DNA from: Nostocales cyanobacterium HT-58-2
Lineage (GTDB): Bacteria; Cyanobacteriota; Cyanobacteriia; Cyanobacteriales; Nostocaceae
Direction: 5' to 3'
Length of the DNA: 64,000 nt
Assembly: GCA_002163975.1 (NCBI GenBank)
Contig: CP019636.1
Coordinates: 5,521,501-5,585,500 of the forward strand
Positions within the stretch are counted from its first letter, which is position 1; every line of letters begins with the position of its first letter. Shown here piece after piece: positions 41,884 through 49,851 of this stretch. Both the position numbers and the translations under genes were made by a program. The notes beneath the pieces were generated by a model, which searched no databases, was not told where the DNA came from, and worked only from the letters and a program-made list of their open reading frames with translations.

Positions 41884-43155
41884 CTGAAGGGGTGACAAGA
41901 GGGCTGAAGTCGAGAAAATAGGGGAGTGTGACCGTTTTAAGGTAAAAAAAGATAGGTCAGATATTCTCAACAAGACCTATCAAATGATAATGTTACCTAA
42001 ATTCTATCAAAACTGCTTTTCCAATGTACTGACACCGACGCAGTACAAGATGCTCTCAATCTTGATTATGCTATTGCAATTTCATAAAACTGTGACGATT
42101 GAGAAGCTCTCATCTGTATTTCCACAACCGATACTTTTTGAAAGTCGGCGACGGAGTATCCAAAGGTTTTTACTGCTGCCGCAATTATCAATTCAATATC
42201 TGTGGTTTCCCCTGCTCAAAAGATGGATAAAAAACAGGGATATATTGGGAAAGAAACAACTGATATTTGCCATTGATAGAACACAATGGCGTGACCAAAA
42301 TGTGTTTGTCATCAGTTTCATTGAAGAAAAAAGAGCAATACCTGTTTACTGGTTATTGTTATCAAAAAGAGGATGTAGCAATTTGGGTGAGCAGAAAAAG
42401 TTAATTCGACCATTGCTGCGGTTGTTTAAAGGATATCGAATGTTGGTGCTGGGTGATAGAGAATTTCATAGCATCAAACTGGCGAATTGGTTACACAGCA
42501 AGGGAATTGACTTTGTGCTACGTCAAAAGCAAGGCACATATATTCGACAAGAAAATCAATCATATCAACGGTTACAATCTTTGGGATTAATTCCTGGTAT
42601 CTCATTCTTCCTAACAGGTATTCAAGCAACTAAACAGAAAGGTTTTACTAAATTTAATTTAGCCGGATATTACAAGCGTAAATATCGTGGCAAAGTTGAG
42701 CCTGCTGGCTGGTTTTTACTGACTAACCTAAATAGTCTCGAATCAGCAAGGAAAGCATTCAAACTACGAAGTGGCATCGAGGCGATGTTTAAAGATTGTA
42801 AGACTGGTGGCTATAATCTCGAATCTACTTCTGCTGATGGTCAACGTCTGATAGCACTAATTTTATTAATTGCTATCGCATATACTTGTGCTGTTAATGC
42901 TGGTCGTCGCTCCCGCCAGATGGGACTACAAAAATATGTTGGTCGTCTGAAGGAATTACACCGATTACATCGCCGACATAGTACATTTTGGGTTGGTTTA
43001 TATGGTCTACTTTGGGTGGGAGCAATGGAATTTTGGGCTCATTTCGCTCATGATTTGATGCGCTTAAAGCCCAGTAAATTACCTTATTTTCACAAGGGTC
43101 TACGTGCTATGTCTCTTATCCAATCTGCTTTGTAGCTTCTTTGTCACCCCTTCAG
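41884..43155. mobile_element. IS4-family insertion sequence with 9-bp target duplication
   Basis: The ends CTGAAGGGGTGACAA (41884-41898) and TTGTCACCCCTTCAG (43141-43155) are exact 15-bp inverted repeats. GTTGAGGCA is duplicated directly outside (41875-41883 and 43156-43164). Length 1272 bp, with one transposase gene inside. Duplication, ends and transposase are all intact, so the insertion looks recent. Confidence 0.95.
41984..43135 (+). CDS. IS4-family DDE transposase
   Basis: A 383-aa transposase. FAIDRTQWRDQN holds the first Asp, VLGDREFHS the second, and RSGIEAMFKDCKTGG the Glu with the Y/R-(3)E-(6)K pattern of IS4-type enzymes. It is complete from start to stop inside perfect terminal repeats. 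It cuts out and reinserts the element. The ATG at 41984 is the first start; ATG at 41990 is an alternative. Confidence 0.92.
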   Translation: MIMLPKFYQNCFSNVLTPTQYKMLSILIMLLQFHKTVTIEKLSSVFPQPILFESRRRSIQRFLLLPQLSIQYLWFPLLKRWIKNRDILGKKQLIFAIDRTQWRDQNVFVISFIEEKRAIPVYWLLLSKRGCSNLGEQKKLIRPLLRLFKGYRMLVLGDREFHSIKLANWLHSKGIDFVLRQKQGTYIRQENQSYQRLQSLGLIPGISFFLTGIQATKQKGFTKFNLAGYYKRKYRGKVEPAGWFLLTNLNSLESARKAFKLRSGIEAMFKDCKTGGYNLESTSADGQRLIALILLIAIAYTCAVNAGRRSRQMGLQKYVGRLKELHRLHRRHSTFWVGLYGLLWVGAMEFWAHFAHDLMRLKPSKLPYFHKGLRAMSLIQSAL

Positions 43156-43164
43156 GTTGAGGCA

Positions 43165-43642
43165 GTTTTGCCTCTATTGTTGCAAGTAAATCAGCTTTAA
43201 GTTGTTCAAGTGCATTAAAAACAATTTTATTATTATTATTGATGGAAGACTCTAGATTTTTAATCTGTAAATCAATTTCAGTTCCTTTTGGAATCGTGAA
43301 TTGAAATGAATTTTGCTTAGTATCTTCAATTACTTGTAATACCTCTAGCTGCTGTCGAATAGCTGCTTGATTCTTACTGTTAGACACAAAAACTGTAATA
43401 CGATCCGGCAGACGAGGATTTAGTTCACGTGCTTTGAGATAAGCATAATATTCGAGATAGCCTGAAATCAGTTCATAATCATCTACACTTACTTGCTGCA
43501 CTACTGGGACATTAACTAAACCACCCAAATCGATAATTGTATTTGCCAAAGCATCAATTTGAGTTGTTTTCTGTGCAGGAGTAAATGGTAGACTTTTTAT
43601 CTGAATACTATCAATGTCAACAATTGAGGTTAAGAGTTCCAT
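43165..43642 (-). pseudogene. 5' part of a ParB-like gene split by an IS4-family element
   Basis: Residues 1-165 of a ParB/Srx-type protein: IDSIQIKSLPFTPAQKTTQIDALANTI is the start of the ParB N-domain, VVQQVSVDDYELISGYLEYYAYLKAR the following GEHR-like region (here ISGYLEY in place of I-x-G-H-R). After KLPQP the frame enters the IS end and adds EGVTKKLQSRLDKRHST. The rest is at 41609-41874. It lies 19 bases beyond parA on the same strand, where parB would be. Confidence 0.85.
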
Positions 43643-43661
43643 TACTATCGCCTTAAACTAA

Positions 43662-44516
43662 CTAGATATGTACAAGCTGTATTACTTCTTGCGCTAATTT
43701 TTCAAATTCCTCTGCGGCTTGAGATTTAGGATCATCATCCAAGATAGAAATAGGGTCGGGAATTAGTAAATCACCGACCTCTTTTAACCTTTCAATCGCT
43801 TTAGAAGTTTCGCGACGCTCAAAAATTTTTGAATCCAGTACTGAAAAACCATATTGTTGCTCAACAATCTCTATCATTCGAGGTAGCGTATATTCTCTAA
43901 ACTTTGTTGCAGTTCCTAGTTTAGAAGCAATCACACCAAGAATCTCAATAGGCTCTTTCTTAATTGAGTCACGAAATTCATTAACTCCGTTTACAAAACG
44001 ACGAACATTTCGTAACCCTTCATTTGCGAAAGGTCGGAGGTCTGACGGAATCAGCAGATAGTCTGCTGTAATTAACGCAATTCGTGCATAGAGATTGAGT
44101 GATGGCGGAGTGTCAATTAGAACAACATCATACTGTTTACGAACATCATCCAGCTTTTTTAGAAGTCTAGTTAGAGCTTGTGGCTGCTGAATTAGTTCCT
44201 GTTCGTGTTCCATTAAATCAATATGACTAGGAACTACATAAAAAGGTGGATTTGTAAAATCTGATTTTCGAGCAACGTCTGAAATCGAATAATCCTTTCT
44301 GGATGCGATTACTTGGTAGATATAGTTATCTTTCAGATTGTCATGTATTTCGTCTTGAAATTTAACCAATCCTGCTGCAAAAGTTGTGTTGGCTTGACTG
44401 TCTAAATCAATTACTAAAACTCTCTTATTTTTCTTACTTAGAGCTGCAGCAAGATTAATGACTGTTGTTGTTTTTCCTACGCCACCCTTATTATGGTAGA
44501 CAGCAAGCACTTTCAT
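43662..44516 (-). CDS. parA: ParA/Soj-family ATPase
   Basis: The ATG at 44516 has AAGGAG upstream; the frame extends 12 codons more. The 284-aa product has the deviant Walker A KGGVGKTT, VIDLDSQANTT (Walker A' Asp), VVLIDTPPSLNLYAR (Walker B) and DLRPFANEGLRNVRR. ParA ATPases move plasmids or chromosome regions along the nucleoid with ParB. The ParB-like partner downstream is disrupted by an IS element, so the pair may no longer function, or the ParA may serve something else. It may be a relic of a plasmid or integrated element. Confidence 0.9.
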   Translation of the reverse strand: MKVLAVYHNKGGVGKTTTVINLAAALSKKNKRVLVIDLDSQANTTFAAGLVKFQDEIHDNLKDNYIYQVIASRKDYSISDVARKSDFTNPPFYVVPSHIDLMEHEQELIQQPQALTRLLKKLDDVRKQYDVVLIDTPPSLNLYARIALITADYLLIPSDLRPFANEGLRNVRRFVNGVNEFRDSIKKEPIEILGVIASKLGTATKFREYTLPRMIEIVEQQYGFSVLDSKIFERRETSKAIERLKEVGDLLIPDPISILDDDPKSQAAEEFEKLAQEVIQLVHI

Positions 44517-44619
44517 TAAATTACTCCTTGCAAATAAATAGCTTTTTATCAACTAGCCTTTTGAGTGCTTAAATCTGCTCATCTATGACTCTAGAATGCA
44601 GTGCTGTAATAATGCTATG

Positions 44620-46140
44620 TCATTTTACGCGTGTTTTTTGCCAGTCTTCGAGTGCACTGATGACAAAGCTAGCAGCAGGATGATTGAGGAACTGTTCTAG
44701 GGCTGAAATACTTCCAGCACTAAATGCGCTAAGGAGGCGTTGAGTCAGAGAGGGATTATTGTCGATACGCTGAATTACCTCATTTGCAAAAGCGTATTTA
44801 GCTGGCATAGTATCGGTGTGGTAGGTCTGAGAGAGATGGTCAAGGAGGGATTGGATTTCTTTGGCAGTGTCAGCAAGGCTTTTAGTTTCTTGACTGTAGT
44901 TATACTGGTTAGCCTGTTGACAAGCGTTATCACTCATCTGATTAGAAAAATTGGCGATGTTTGCACCTTGTAGATTGTTGGTGAATCCTTCAGAACTCGA
45001 CACAGCTGTCGCCCCCACATTAACATTATTGATAGATGATTTTCCAAGAGCAAGTTTTGCTAGCTCTATAATCTCAGTGTTATGTTGTTTATACAACTCA
45101 ATTGCTTGCGTAGTAGCCTGAAGTGCATAAGTTGCTTTAGCAAGTTGAAGTTGTTCTTCGTAAAAGCTTTTAGCCTCTTCTTGGTTAGTTTTCGGTAAGA
45201 CTTCTAAGCGAACAGCAACTGAGCTATCACTTTTAGGTTCAAGCTCCTGAATGGCAAGCACTTTGTCAGTATATTGCTGTTGTCGTTTTTGGAAAAACTG
45301 GAAAAATTCTCTGATTCCATTAGGGAAAACTAGTTCTTCGATTTCAGAGACTTGCTTAAATTGTTTAGAGAATTCTCCTGGTTGAAAGTTTCTATCGCTC
45401 GGGTAGCAATCGGTAAACTCAAAGTTATGGTCTTTCTTGAGGTAAACATAATCACATTGCACATCATCCAGATTAGTCTTGCAATTGGTTTTCCAATTTT
45501 GTAAGCAAGCCCCAGTAAGATTCGCTCCTTTGAAATTACTTTCCAATGCTTGAATCAAACTTAGGTCTGCATTCTGAAGGTTAGCTCCTTCCACGACAGC
45601 TAAATTAAGTGCAGCTTGACTCAAGTTAGTTCCACTAAGATCCGCAAAACTGAGATTGGCGGAATTGAGCATTGCTTTGCGAAGATTAGCCTTACGAAGA
45701 AAGGCTTTTCTAAGATAAGCTTCGCTAAGGTTAGCTTCGTTGAGGTTGGCTTCATTGAGATTGGAACTAGTGAAGTTGGCAAACCTCAAATCAGTTTTGC
45801 TGAGGTTAGCTTTGCTAAGATTGGAACTAGTGAAGTTGGCAAACCTCAAATCAGTTTTGCTGAGGTTTGTGTTACTCAGATCAGCCTTGCTGAGATTGGC
45901 TGAGGCGAGGCGAGTACGGGTGAATTTCGCTCCGCTAAGTTTAGCGACTCTAAGGTCGGCAAAACTTAAATCAGCAAGGCTCAGATCAGCTTTTCTCAAG
46001 TCAATATGGTTGAGATTAGCCTTTTTGAGGTCGGGAATAACACCAGGATTTTCTCTTCTCCATTGGTTCCAGCTTTTAACGCCTTTGTTTAGCTCAGCAA
46101 GATGCTCTGGATTAGCCACTTCAGCATTTCCTAATATCAA
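44620..46140 (-). CDS. Pentapeptide-repeat protein
   Basis: A 506-aa protein; start uncertain because the frame opens with TTG at 46140 and a GTG follows seven codons later, neither with a good ribosome binding site. Residues about 45-215 are pentapeptide repeats of the A(D/N)LSx type that fold as a right-handed beta helix (ADLSLADLSFADLRVAKLSG and so on). A 50-bp exact repeat (45758-45807 and 45818-45867, period 60) encodes a duplicated block LSKTDLRFANFTSSN. The C-terminal half is helical and includes KRQQQYTDKVLAIQE and a glycine-poor tail. Function unknown; no effector domain is recognised. It is upstream of parA on the same strand. Confidence 0.8.
   Translation of the reverse strand: MILGNAEVANPEHLAELNKGVKSWNQWRRENPGVIPDLKKANLNHIDLRKADLSLADLSFADLRVAKLSGAKFTRTRLASANLSKADLSNTNLSKTDLRFANFTSSNLSKANLSKTDLRFANFTSSNLNEANLNEANLSEAYLRKAFLRKANLRKAMLNSANLSFADLSGTNLSQAALNLAVVEGANLQNADLSLIQALESNFKGANLTGACLQNWKTNCKTNLDDVQCDYVYLKKDHNFEFTDCYPSDRNFQPGEFSKQFKQVSEIEELVFPNGIREFFQFFQKRQQQYTDKVLAIQELEPKSDSSVAVRLEVLPKTNQEEAKSFYEEQLQLAKATYALQATTQAIELYKQHNTEIIELAKLALGKSSINNVNVGATAVSSSEGFTNNLQGANIANFSNQMSDNACQQANQYNYSQETKSLADTAKEIQSLLDHLSQTYHTDTMPAKYAFANEVIQRIDNNPSLTQRLLSAFSAGSISALEQFLNHPAASFVISALEDWQKTRVK
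45758..45867. repeat. Exact 50-bp direct repeat, 60-bp period, inside the pentapeptide gene
   Basis: 45758-45807 and 45818-45867 are identical. The period of 60 bp equals four pentapeptides, so the duplication keeps both frame and coil register. Zero substitutions imply a recent event. Confidence 0.9.
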
Positions 46141-46310
46141 AGAGTTGCATCAGTATATTGGTATATTTTTACATCACATCTTATTGGAGTCTAGTGCTTT
46201 GCTAATTTAACATTTCCAAACACGGTTTCAACTTTGGCGATGCTTCACGAGTGTTTGACTTTCCAATAGTTCTTGACCTCAACGACCCTGATGGTTGGTA
46301 TAAACTTCTA

Positions 46311-46628
46311 TTAACTATCAACACCAGCAATGACCTGCCCAATATCTTCAGGCGTTGCACCTATTGCTAACATTGCTTTTACTAACAATTCAATCGACAC
46401 TGAAGCATCACCATTTTCAGCTTTTGCAATGCGCGGTTGACTAGATTGGAGTTTTGCTGCTAACTCTGCCTGCGTCATCAGTTTTTGCCTACGCTCTTTC
46501 AAACTCCGACTAAGTGCTAATTTAATGTCGATTAAGGTAGCCTCTTCTGCAGATAATTCTAAAAATTCTGTGACTGTACCCACCTTCCAACCTTTGGCTT
46601 CTAGACGTTCTCGTTTAGCATCGTCCAT
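46311..46628 (-). CDS. XRE-family antitoxin (HigA-like)
   Basis: The start is the ATG at 46628, with AGGAG six bases upstream; the frame could extend to 46685 but that would overlap the toxin gene. The 105-aa product carries a helix-turn-helix, MTQAELAAKLQSSQPRIAKAENG, preceded by a helical region ALSRSLKERRQKL. It follows the toxin gene with only eight bases between stop and start, the toxin-first order of HigBA-type modules. It would bind and repress the operon and neutralise the toxin. Confidence 0.8.
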   Translation of the reverse strand: MDDAKRERLEAKGWKVGTVTEFLELSAEEATLIDIKLALSRSLKERRQKLMTQAELAAKLQSSQPRIAKAENGDASVSIELLVKAMLAIGATPEDIGQVIAGVDS

Positions 46629-46638
46629 GATGAGTCTC

Positions 46639-46944
46639 CTATTGGTCATTGTCATACTTACTGAGTCTTCTTTTGCAGTTATCAATCACACTAGCGGGCG
46701 TTGCTCTCGTTGTTTTGTGAAAAACCTCAAGAATTAAAATGGCGTCCTCATCAATACGGTAAATAATCCGCCAGTTTTTGTCTTCATCCCGAATTCGCAA
46801 CTCATGACAATGTGCTCCGATACTGGACATGGGTCGTGAATGAGGCATCTCAAGGGTTTCACCTTGTTGCAAGCGCCTGAGTAACACACCTGCTTCTATC
46901 CTGGCTGATTGGCTAAAAGGTGGTGTTTTTACCTCGCCATGCAA
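46639..46944 (-). CDS. RelE/HigB-like (Gp49 family) toxin
   Basis: The visible frame is 101 aa from a TTG at 46944, ending at TAG 46639. Typical members have VWLHGEVKTPPFS near the N-terminus, and here LVWLHGEVKTPPFS is present if reading begins further upstream, but the upstream frame has no ATG, GTG or TTG before a stop except the TTG used. It also has ELRIRDEDKNWRIIYRIDEDAILILEVFHKTTRATP, typical of the Gp49/HigB family, which cuts ribosome-bound mRNA. The missing start may mean a mutated gene or an unusual start codon. Confidence 0.75.
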   Translation of the reverse strand: MHGEVKTPPFSQSARIEAGVLLRRLQQGETLEMPHSRPMSSIGAHCHELRIRDEDKNWRIIYRIDEDAILILEVFHKTTRATPASVIDNCKRRLSKYDNDQ

Positions 46945-47309
46945 CCAGACTAAAGGTTTATCTTGTTTGTCTTCTTTTTGTTCAACTATGCTGATTTTAT
47001 ATCATATTTGATATATTTTCCAGATATCCAAGTATCACAGATTCTGAACTGAATACACCTTGAGACTGCGTTGTGCGATAGCCGTAAGTCCTGCGGACAG
47101 CTACGCCAACGCGCAACGTGTTCGACAGGACAAGGCTAATCGCTCCGTTATCGCCTATGGCGGACACTTCGTGCCATCGCGTTGCAAGTCCTTTACATCG
47201 CAACACTTGCAAAACTTCATTTATACAGACCTGATATGCAACTTACGCTACGATATCCCCAATTGCCTTCGTGCAATTTTGTGGGGAGTAGTGCAGGTCA
47301 AACACGAAT
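46945..47309. other. 365-bp gap with cyanobacterial GC-rich repeats
   Basis: Between the toxin gene (minus) and the kinase gene (plus). About 47080-47185 contains the common interspersed pattern of CCGTAAGTCCTGCGGACAG and CTACGCC with self-complementary parts. A 121-codon plus-strand frame running through this repeat has no ribosome binding site and overlaps the kinase; rejected as a gene. Confidence 0.5.
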
Positions 47310-48428
47310 ATGACGGAAAATCTCAAGATCCAGAACACGGACAATCTTGTTACCATTGCCGAGCAATTCGCCCTTCAGGGGAAGGTTACGGACGTTCAAC
47401 CATTTGGAAGTGGCAATATCAATGACACCTTCCTGGTCACTCTAGATTCTGTAGGGGAACAGAATTTTGTCCTACAACGCATCAATACTCAGGTGTTTCG
47501 TCAGCCACAACTGATTATGCAAAATATGCGTATCTTTACCGAGCATATTCAAAATCGGCTACAACAGACTCCCTTGAACCGTCGCTGGGAAGTGCCCAGT
47601 GTGTTGTCAACCAAGGATGCTCAAGACTACTGGAGAGATGCTAACGGGTCGTTCTGGCGGGCGATTAGCTTTATTAAAAGCTCGCAGTCTTTCGACACCA
47701 TGCATGATAAGTCATACGCCACAGAAGTTGGCTATGCTCTGGGGATGTTTCACAATCTTATCAGTGACCTGCCACCGGAAAAACTTGCCGACACCCTGGA
47801 AGGGTTCCATATTACACCGCTCTATCTTCAGCACTACGACGAAGTTTTGGCAAAAACTAGCCCGCGCCAATCATCGGAAGTCAATTATTGCTTACAGTTT
47901 GTGAGCGATCGCAAAATTTGGGCATATGTCCTTGAAAATGCGAGAGCCACAAGCAAGTTACCACTACGCCTCATGCACGGCGACCCAAAAATCAACAATG
48001 TCATGTTCGATATTGCTACTCAGCAAGCTGTCAGCATGATAGATCTCGACACTGTTAAACCCGGTCTGATACACTACGACATTGGTGATTGCCTGCGCTC
48101 TGCCTGCAATCCTGCTGGAGAAGAAACTGAGCAGTGGAAAAGTGTCTATTTTGATACTGACATATGCCAGGGAATCCTTCAGGGATACCTCTCTGTCGCA
48201 AAAGCGTTTCTTACCGAGAATGACTATGCATACATATACGATTCAATCCGTCTACTTGCGTTTGAGTTAGGACTGAGATTCTTTACTGACTATTTAGCAG
48301 GGAACGTCTACTTCAAAGTCAAACACTCAGAACACAACCTTGCGAGAGCGATCGTCCAGTTTAAGCTTACCGAGAGCATCGAATCCCAGGAAACATCGAT
48401 TCGCACCATCATCCAGGACATGAAATGA
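47310..48428 (+). CDS. Phosphotransferase (APH/choline kinase fold), N-acetylhexosamine kinase-like
   Basis: A 372-aa kinase-fold protein. VQPFGSGNINDTFLV is the glycine-rich nucleotide loop, FVLQRINTQVF holds the Lys-equivalent, LRLMHGDPKINNVMFD is the catalytic (Brenner) loop, and VSMIDLDTVKPG the metal-binding Asp. The FGSGNINDT and HGDPKxNN forms are those of N-acetylhexosamine 1-kinase (NahK)-related enzymes. It probably phosphorylates a sugar. Its stop overlaps the start of the next gene (ATGA), so the two are translationally coupled. Confidence 0.75.
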   Translation: MTENLKIQNTDNLVTIAEQFALQGKVTDVQPFGSGNINDTFLVTLDSVGEQNFVLQRINTQVFRQPQLIMQNMRIFTEHIQNRLQQTPLNRRWEVPSVLSTKDAQDYWRDANGSFWRAISFIKSSQSFDTMHDKSYATEVGYALGMFHNLISDLPPEKLADTLEGFHITPLYLQHYDEVLAKTSPRQSSEVNYCLQFVSDRKIWAYVLENARATSKLPLRLMHGDPKINNVMFDIATQQAVSMIDLDTVKPGLIHYDIGDCLRSACNPAGEETEQWKSVYFDTDICQGILQGYLSVAKAFLTENDYAYIYDSIRLLAFELGLRFFTDYLAGNVYFKVKHSEHNLARAIVQFKLTESIESQETSIRTIIQDMK

Positions 48429-48964
48429 AGGACCAAACGTTTTCTCTGCAACCCTTCCCCTCAGCTAAGCCGTTGCCTAAGTTGAAAATTGCAGGCAATG
48501 TCGCTCGATCTCTAAATCAATTTATTATCCATTACGCGCTTCTTGGCGATTTAAGACAAATTGTGATTGCTGAATCAGTAGACACACCAAGACGAAAGCA
48601 CGAACTGTGGAACGATACCTGCTTTGAGTTTTTCCTTGGCATCAAAAATTCTGATCGATATTGGGAATTTAACCTCTGTCCCACCGGACATTGGAATGTC
48701 TATCGCTTTGATGGGTACCGTCAAGGAATGCAAGAGGAAACAGCCTTTACGACACTCCCGTTTAGTGTCCAGTTTCTATCGGATGGTTTAGCACTTGCAC
48801 TAGATATTGATCTAGATAAAATTGTCCCAGCAGACCAAGCTCTTGAGGTTGCTATCACGACCGTCATCAAAGATAAAGACGGTGAACTGTCTTACTGGGC
48901 GTTGACTCATCAAGGAACTGAGGCGGACTTTCACCGACGAGATAGTTTCATCATTGTGTTGTGA
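48425..48964 (+). CDS. DOMON-like domain protein
   Basis: A 179-aa protein whose whole length fits a DOMON-like beta-sandwich as in cyanobacterial DOMON-like domain proteins: ELWNDTCFEFFLGIKNSDRYWEFNLCPTGHWNVYRFDGYR is the core, and YWALTHQGTEADFHRRDSFII the end. These may bind sugars or haem. No signal peptide. It overlaps the kinase gene by four bases, so they probably act together on the same sugar. Confidence 0.7.
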   Translation: MKDQTFSLQPFPSAKPLPKLKIAGNVARSLNQFIIHYALLGDLRQIVIAESVDTPRRKHELWNDTCFEFFLGIKNSDRYWEFNLCPTGHWNVYRFDGYRQGMQEETAFTTLPFSVQFLSDGLALALDIDLDKIVPADQALEVAITTVIKDKDGELSYWALTHQGTEADFHRRDSFIIVL

Positions 48965-49070
48965 AACTAGCTGAAGCCTAAAGCTATATGAACGAACCTT
49001 GCAAAGGCAGGCTTTGTTTGAGTAGTCGCACTCATAAGGGTGACGGCTACATTGACTGAATGGTAGTGCG

Positions 49071-49820
49071 TTAACCCACCTTTGCAGCAGCATCTATGCC
49101 ATCACTAATGAGATGACCATCTTCCATATAAATAATGCGATCGGCTATATCAAGGATGCGGTTATCGTGAGTCACCAGCAAAATTGTACAGCCTCGTTCT
49201 TTGGCTAGCTTCTGCATGAGTTCCACCACATCACGCCCGGATTTTTTGTCAAGTGCAGCTGTGGGTTCATCTGCTAGAACAATTTTGGGTTGGCTAATCA
49301 AGGCGCGGGCGATCGCCACTCGTTGCTTTTGTCCACCTGAGAGACTTTCTGGATAGTAATCTGCACGATTTCCTAAACCAACACTCTCCAGCATGGCAAC
49401 TGCTTTGGCATCTATGTCCTGATCTAAAAACTCATCATGCAACTCCAAGGACATCCGCACATTTTCTCTCGCTGTTAAAAATGTCATCAGATTATGCGCT
49501 TGAAAAATATAGCCAATTTGACGGCGAATATCCCGGAGCTGCTTTTTATTTGCACCGCACATTTCCTGTTCTAAAATTTTTAAACTTCCTTCTTGGGCAG
49601 AACGTAGTCCTCCCATAAGAGTCAACAAGGTTGTTTTTCCTGAACCGGAAGGTCCAGTCATAATCACAATGTCGCCAGAGTAAATATCTAGGTTAATATC
49701 AAATAATACTTGTTTCCGAAGCGCACCTCCACCAAAGTAATGATTGAGATTACGCGCAGAGATAACAGGTTGATTTGTCACTAAGTGAATCTGTTGATGG
49801 GAAGAAGTTAATTGTTTCAT
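49071..49820 (-). CDS. devA: DevA-type ABC transporter ATPase
   Basis: A 249-aa ATPase. GPSGSGKTTL is Walker A, SLSGGQKQRVAIARAL the signature, and KIVLADEPTA Walker B. It belongs to the LolD/MacB/DevA group. It follows devC by 31 bases. In heterocyst-forming cyanobacteria, DevBCA exports heterocyst glycolipids with TolC; several paralogues exist, and this one is linked to a TetR regulator, not to known heterocyst genes, so its cargo is unknown. Confidence 0.85.
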   Translation of the reverse strand: MKQLTSSHQQIHLVTNQPVISARNLNHYFGGGALRKQVLFDINLDIYSGDIVIMTGPSGSGKTTLLTLMGGLRSAQEGSLKILEQEMCGANKKQLRDIRRQIGYIFQAHNLMTFLTARENVRMSLELHDEFLDQDIDAKAVAMLESVGLGNRADYYPESLSGGQKQRVAIARALISQPKIVLADEPTAALDKKSGRDVVELMQKLAKERGCTILLVTHDNRILDIADRIIYMEDGHLISDGIDAAAKVG

Positions 49821-49851
49821 AGTTTATTCTCTAAGTATTTTTTAGCTAAAA

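Noticed and set aside
43100..43164. The last 17 codons (EGVTKKLQ and on) of the ParB-like 5' frame as native sequence
   Set aside because: They are encoded by the IS end and are not part of the original gene.
45616..46210. Two long plus-strand reading frames opposite the pentapeptide-repeat gene
   Set aside because: They are the antisense of the repeats; periodic codons keep the opposite frame open and there is no ribosome binding site.
47060..47425. 121-codon plus-strand frame before the kinase gene
   Set aside because: It runs through a repetitive non-coding segment and overlaps the kinase start; no ribosome binding site.
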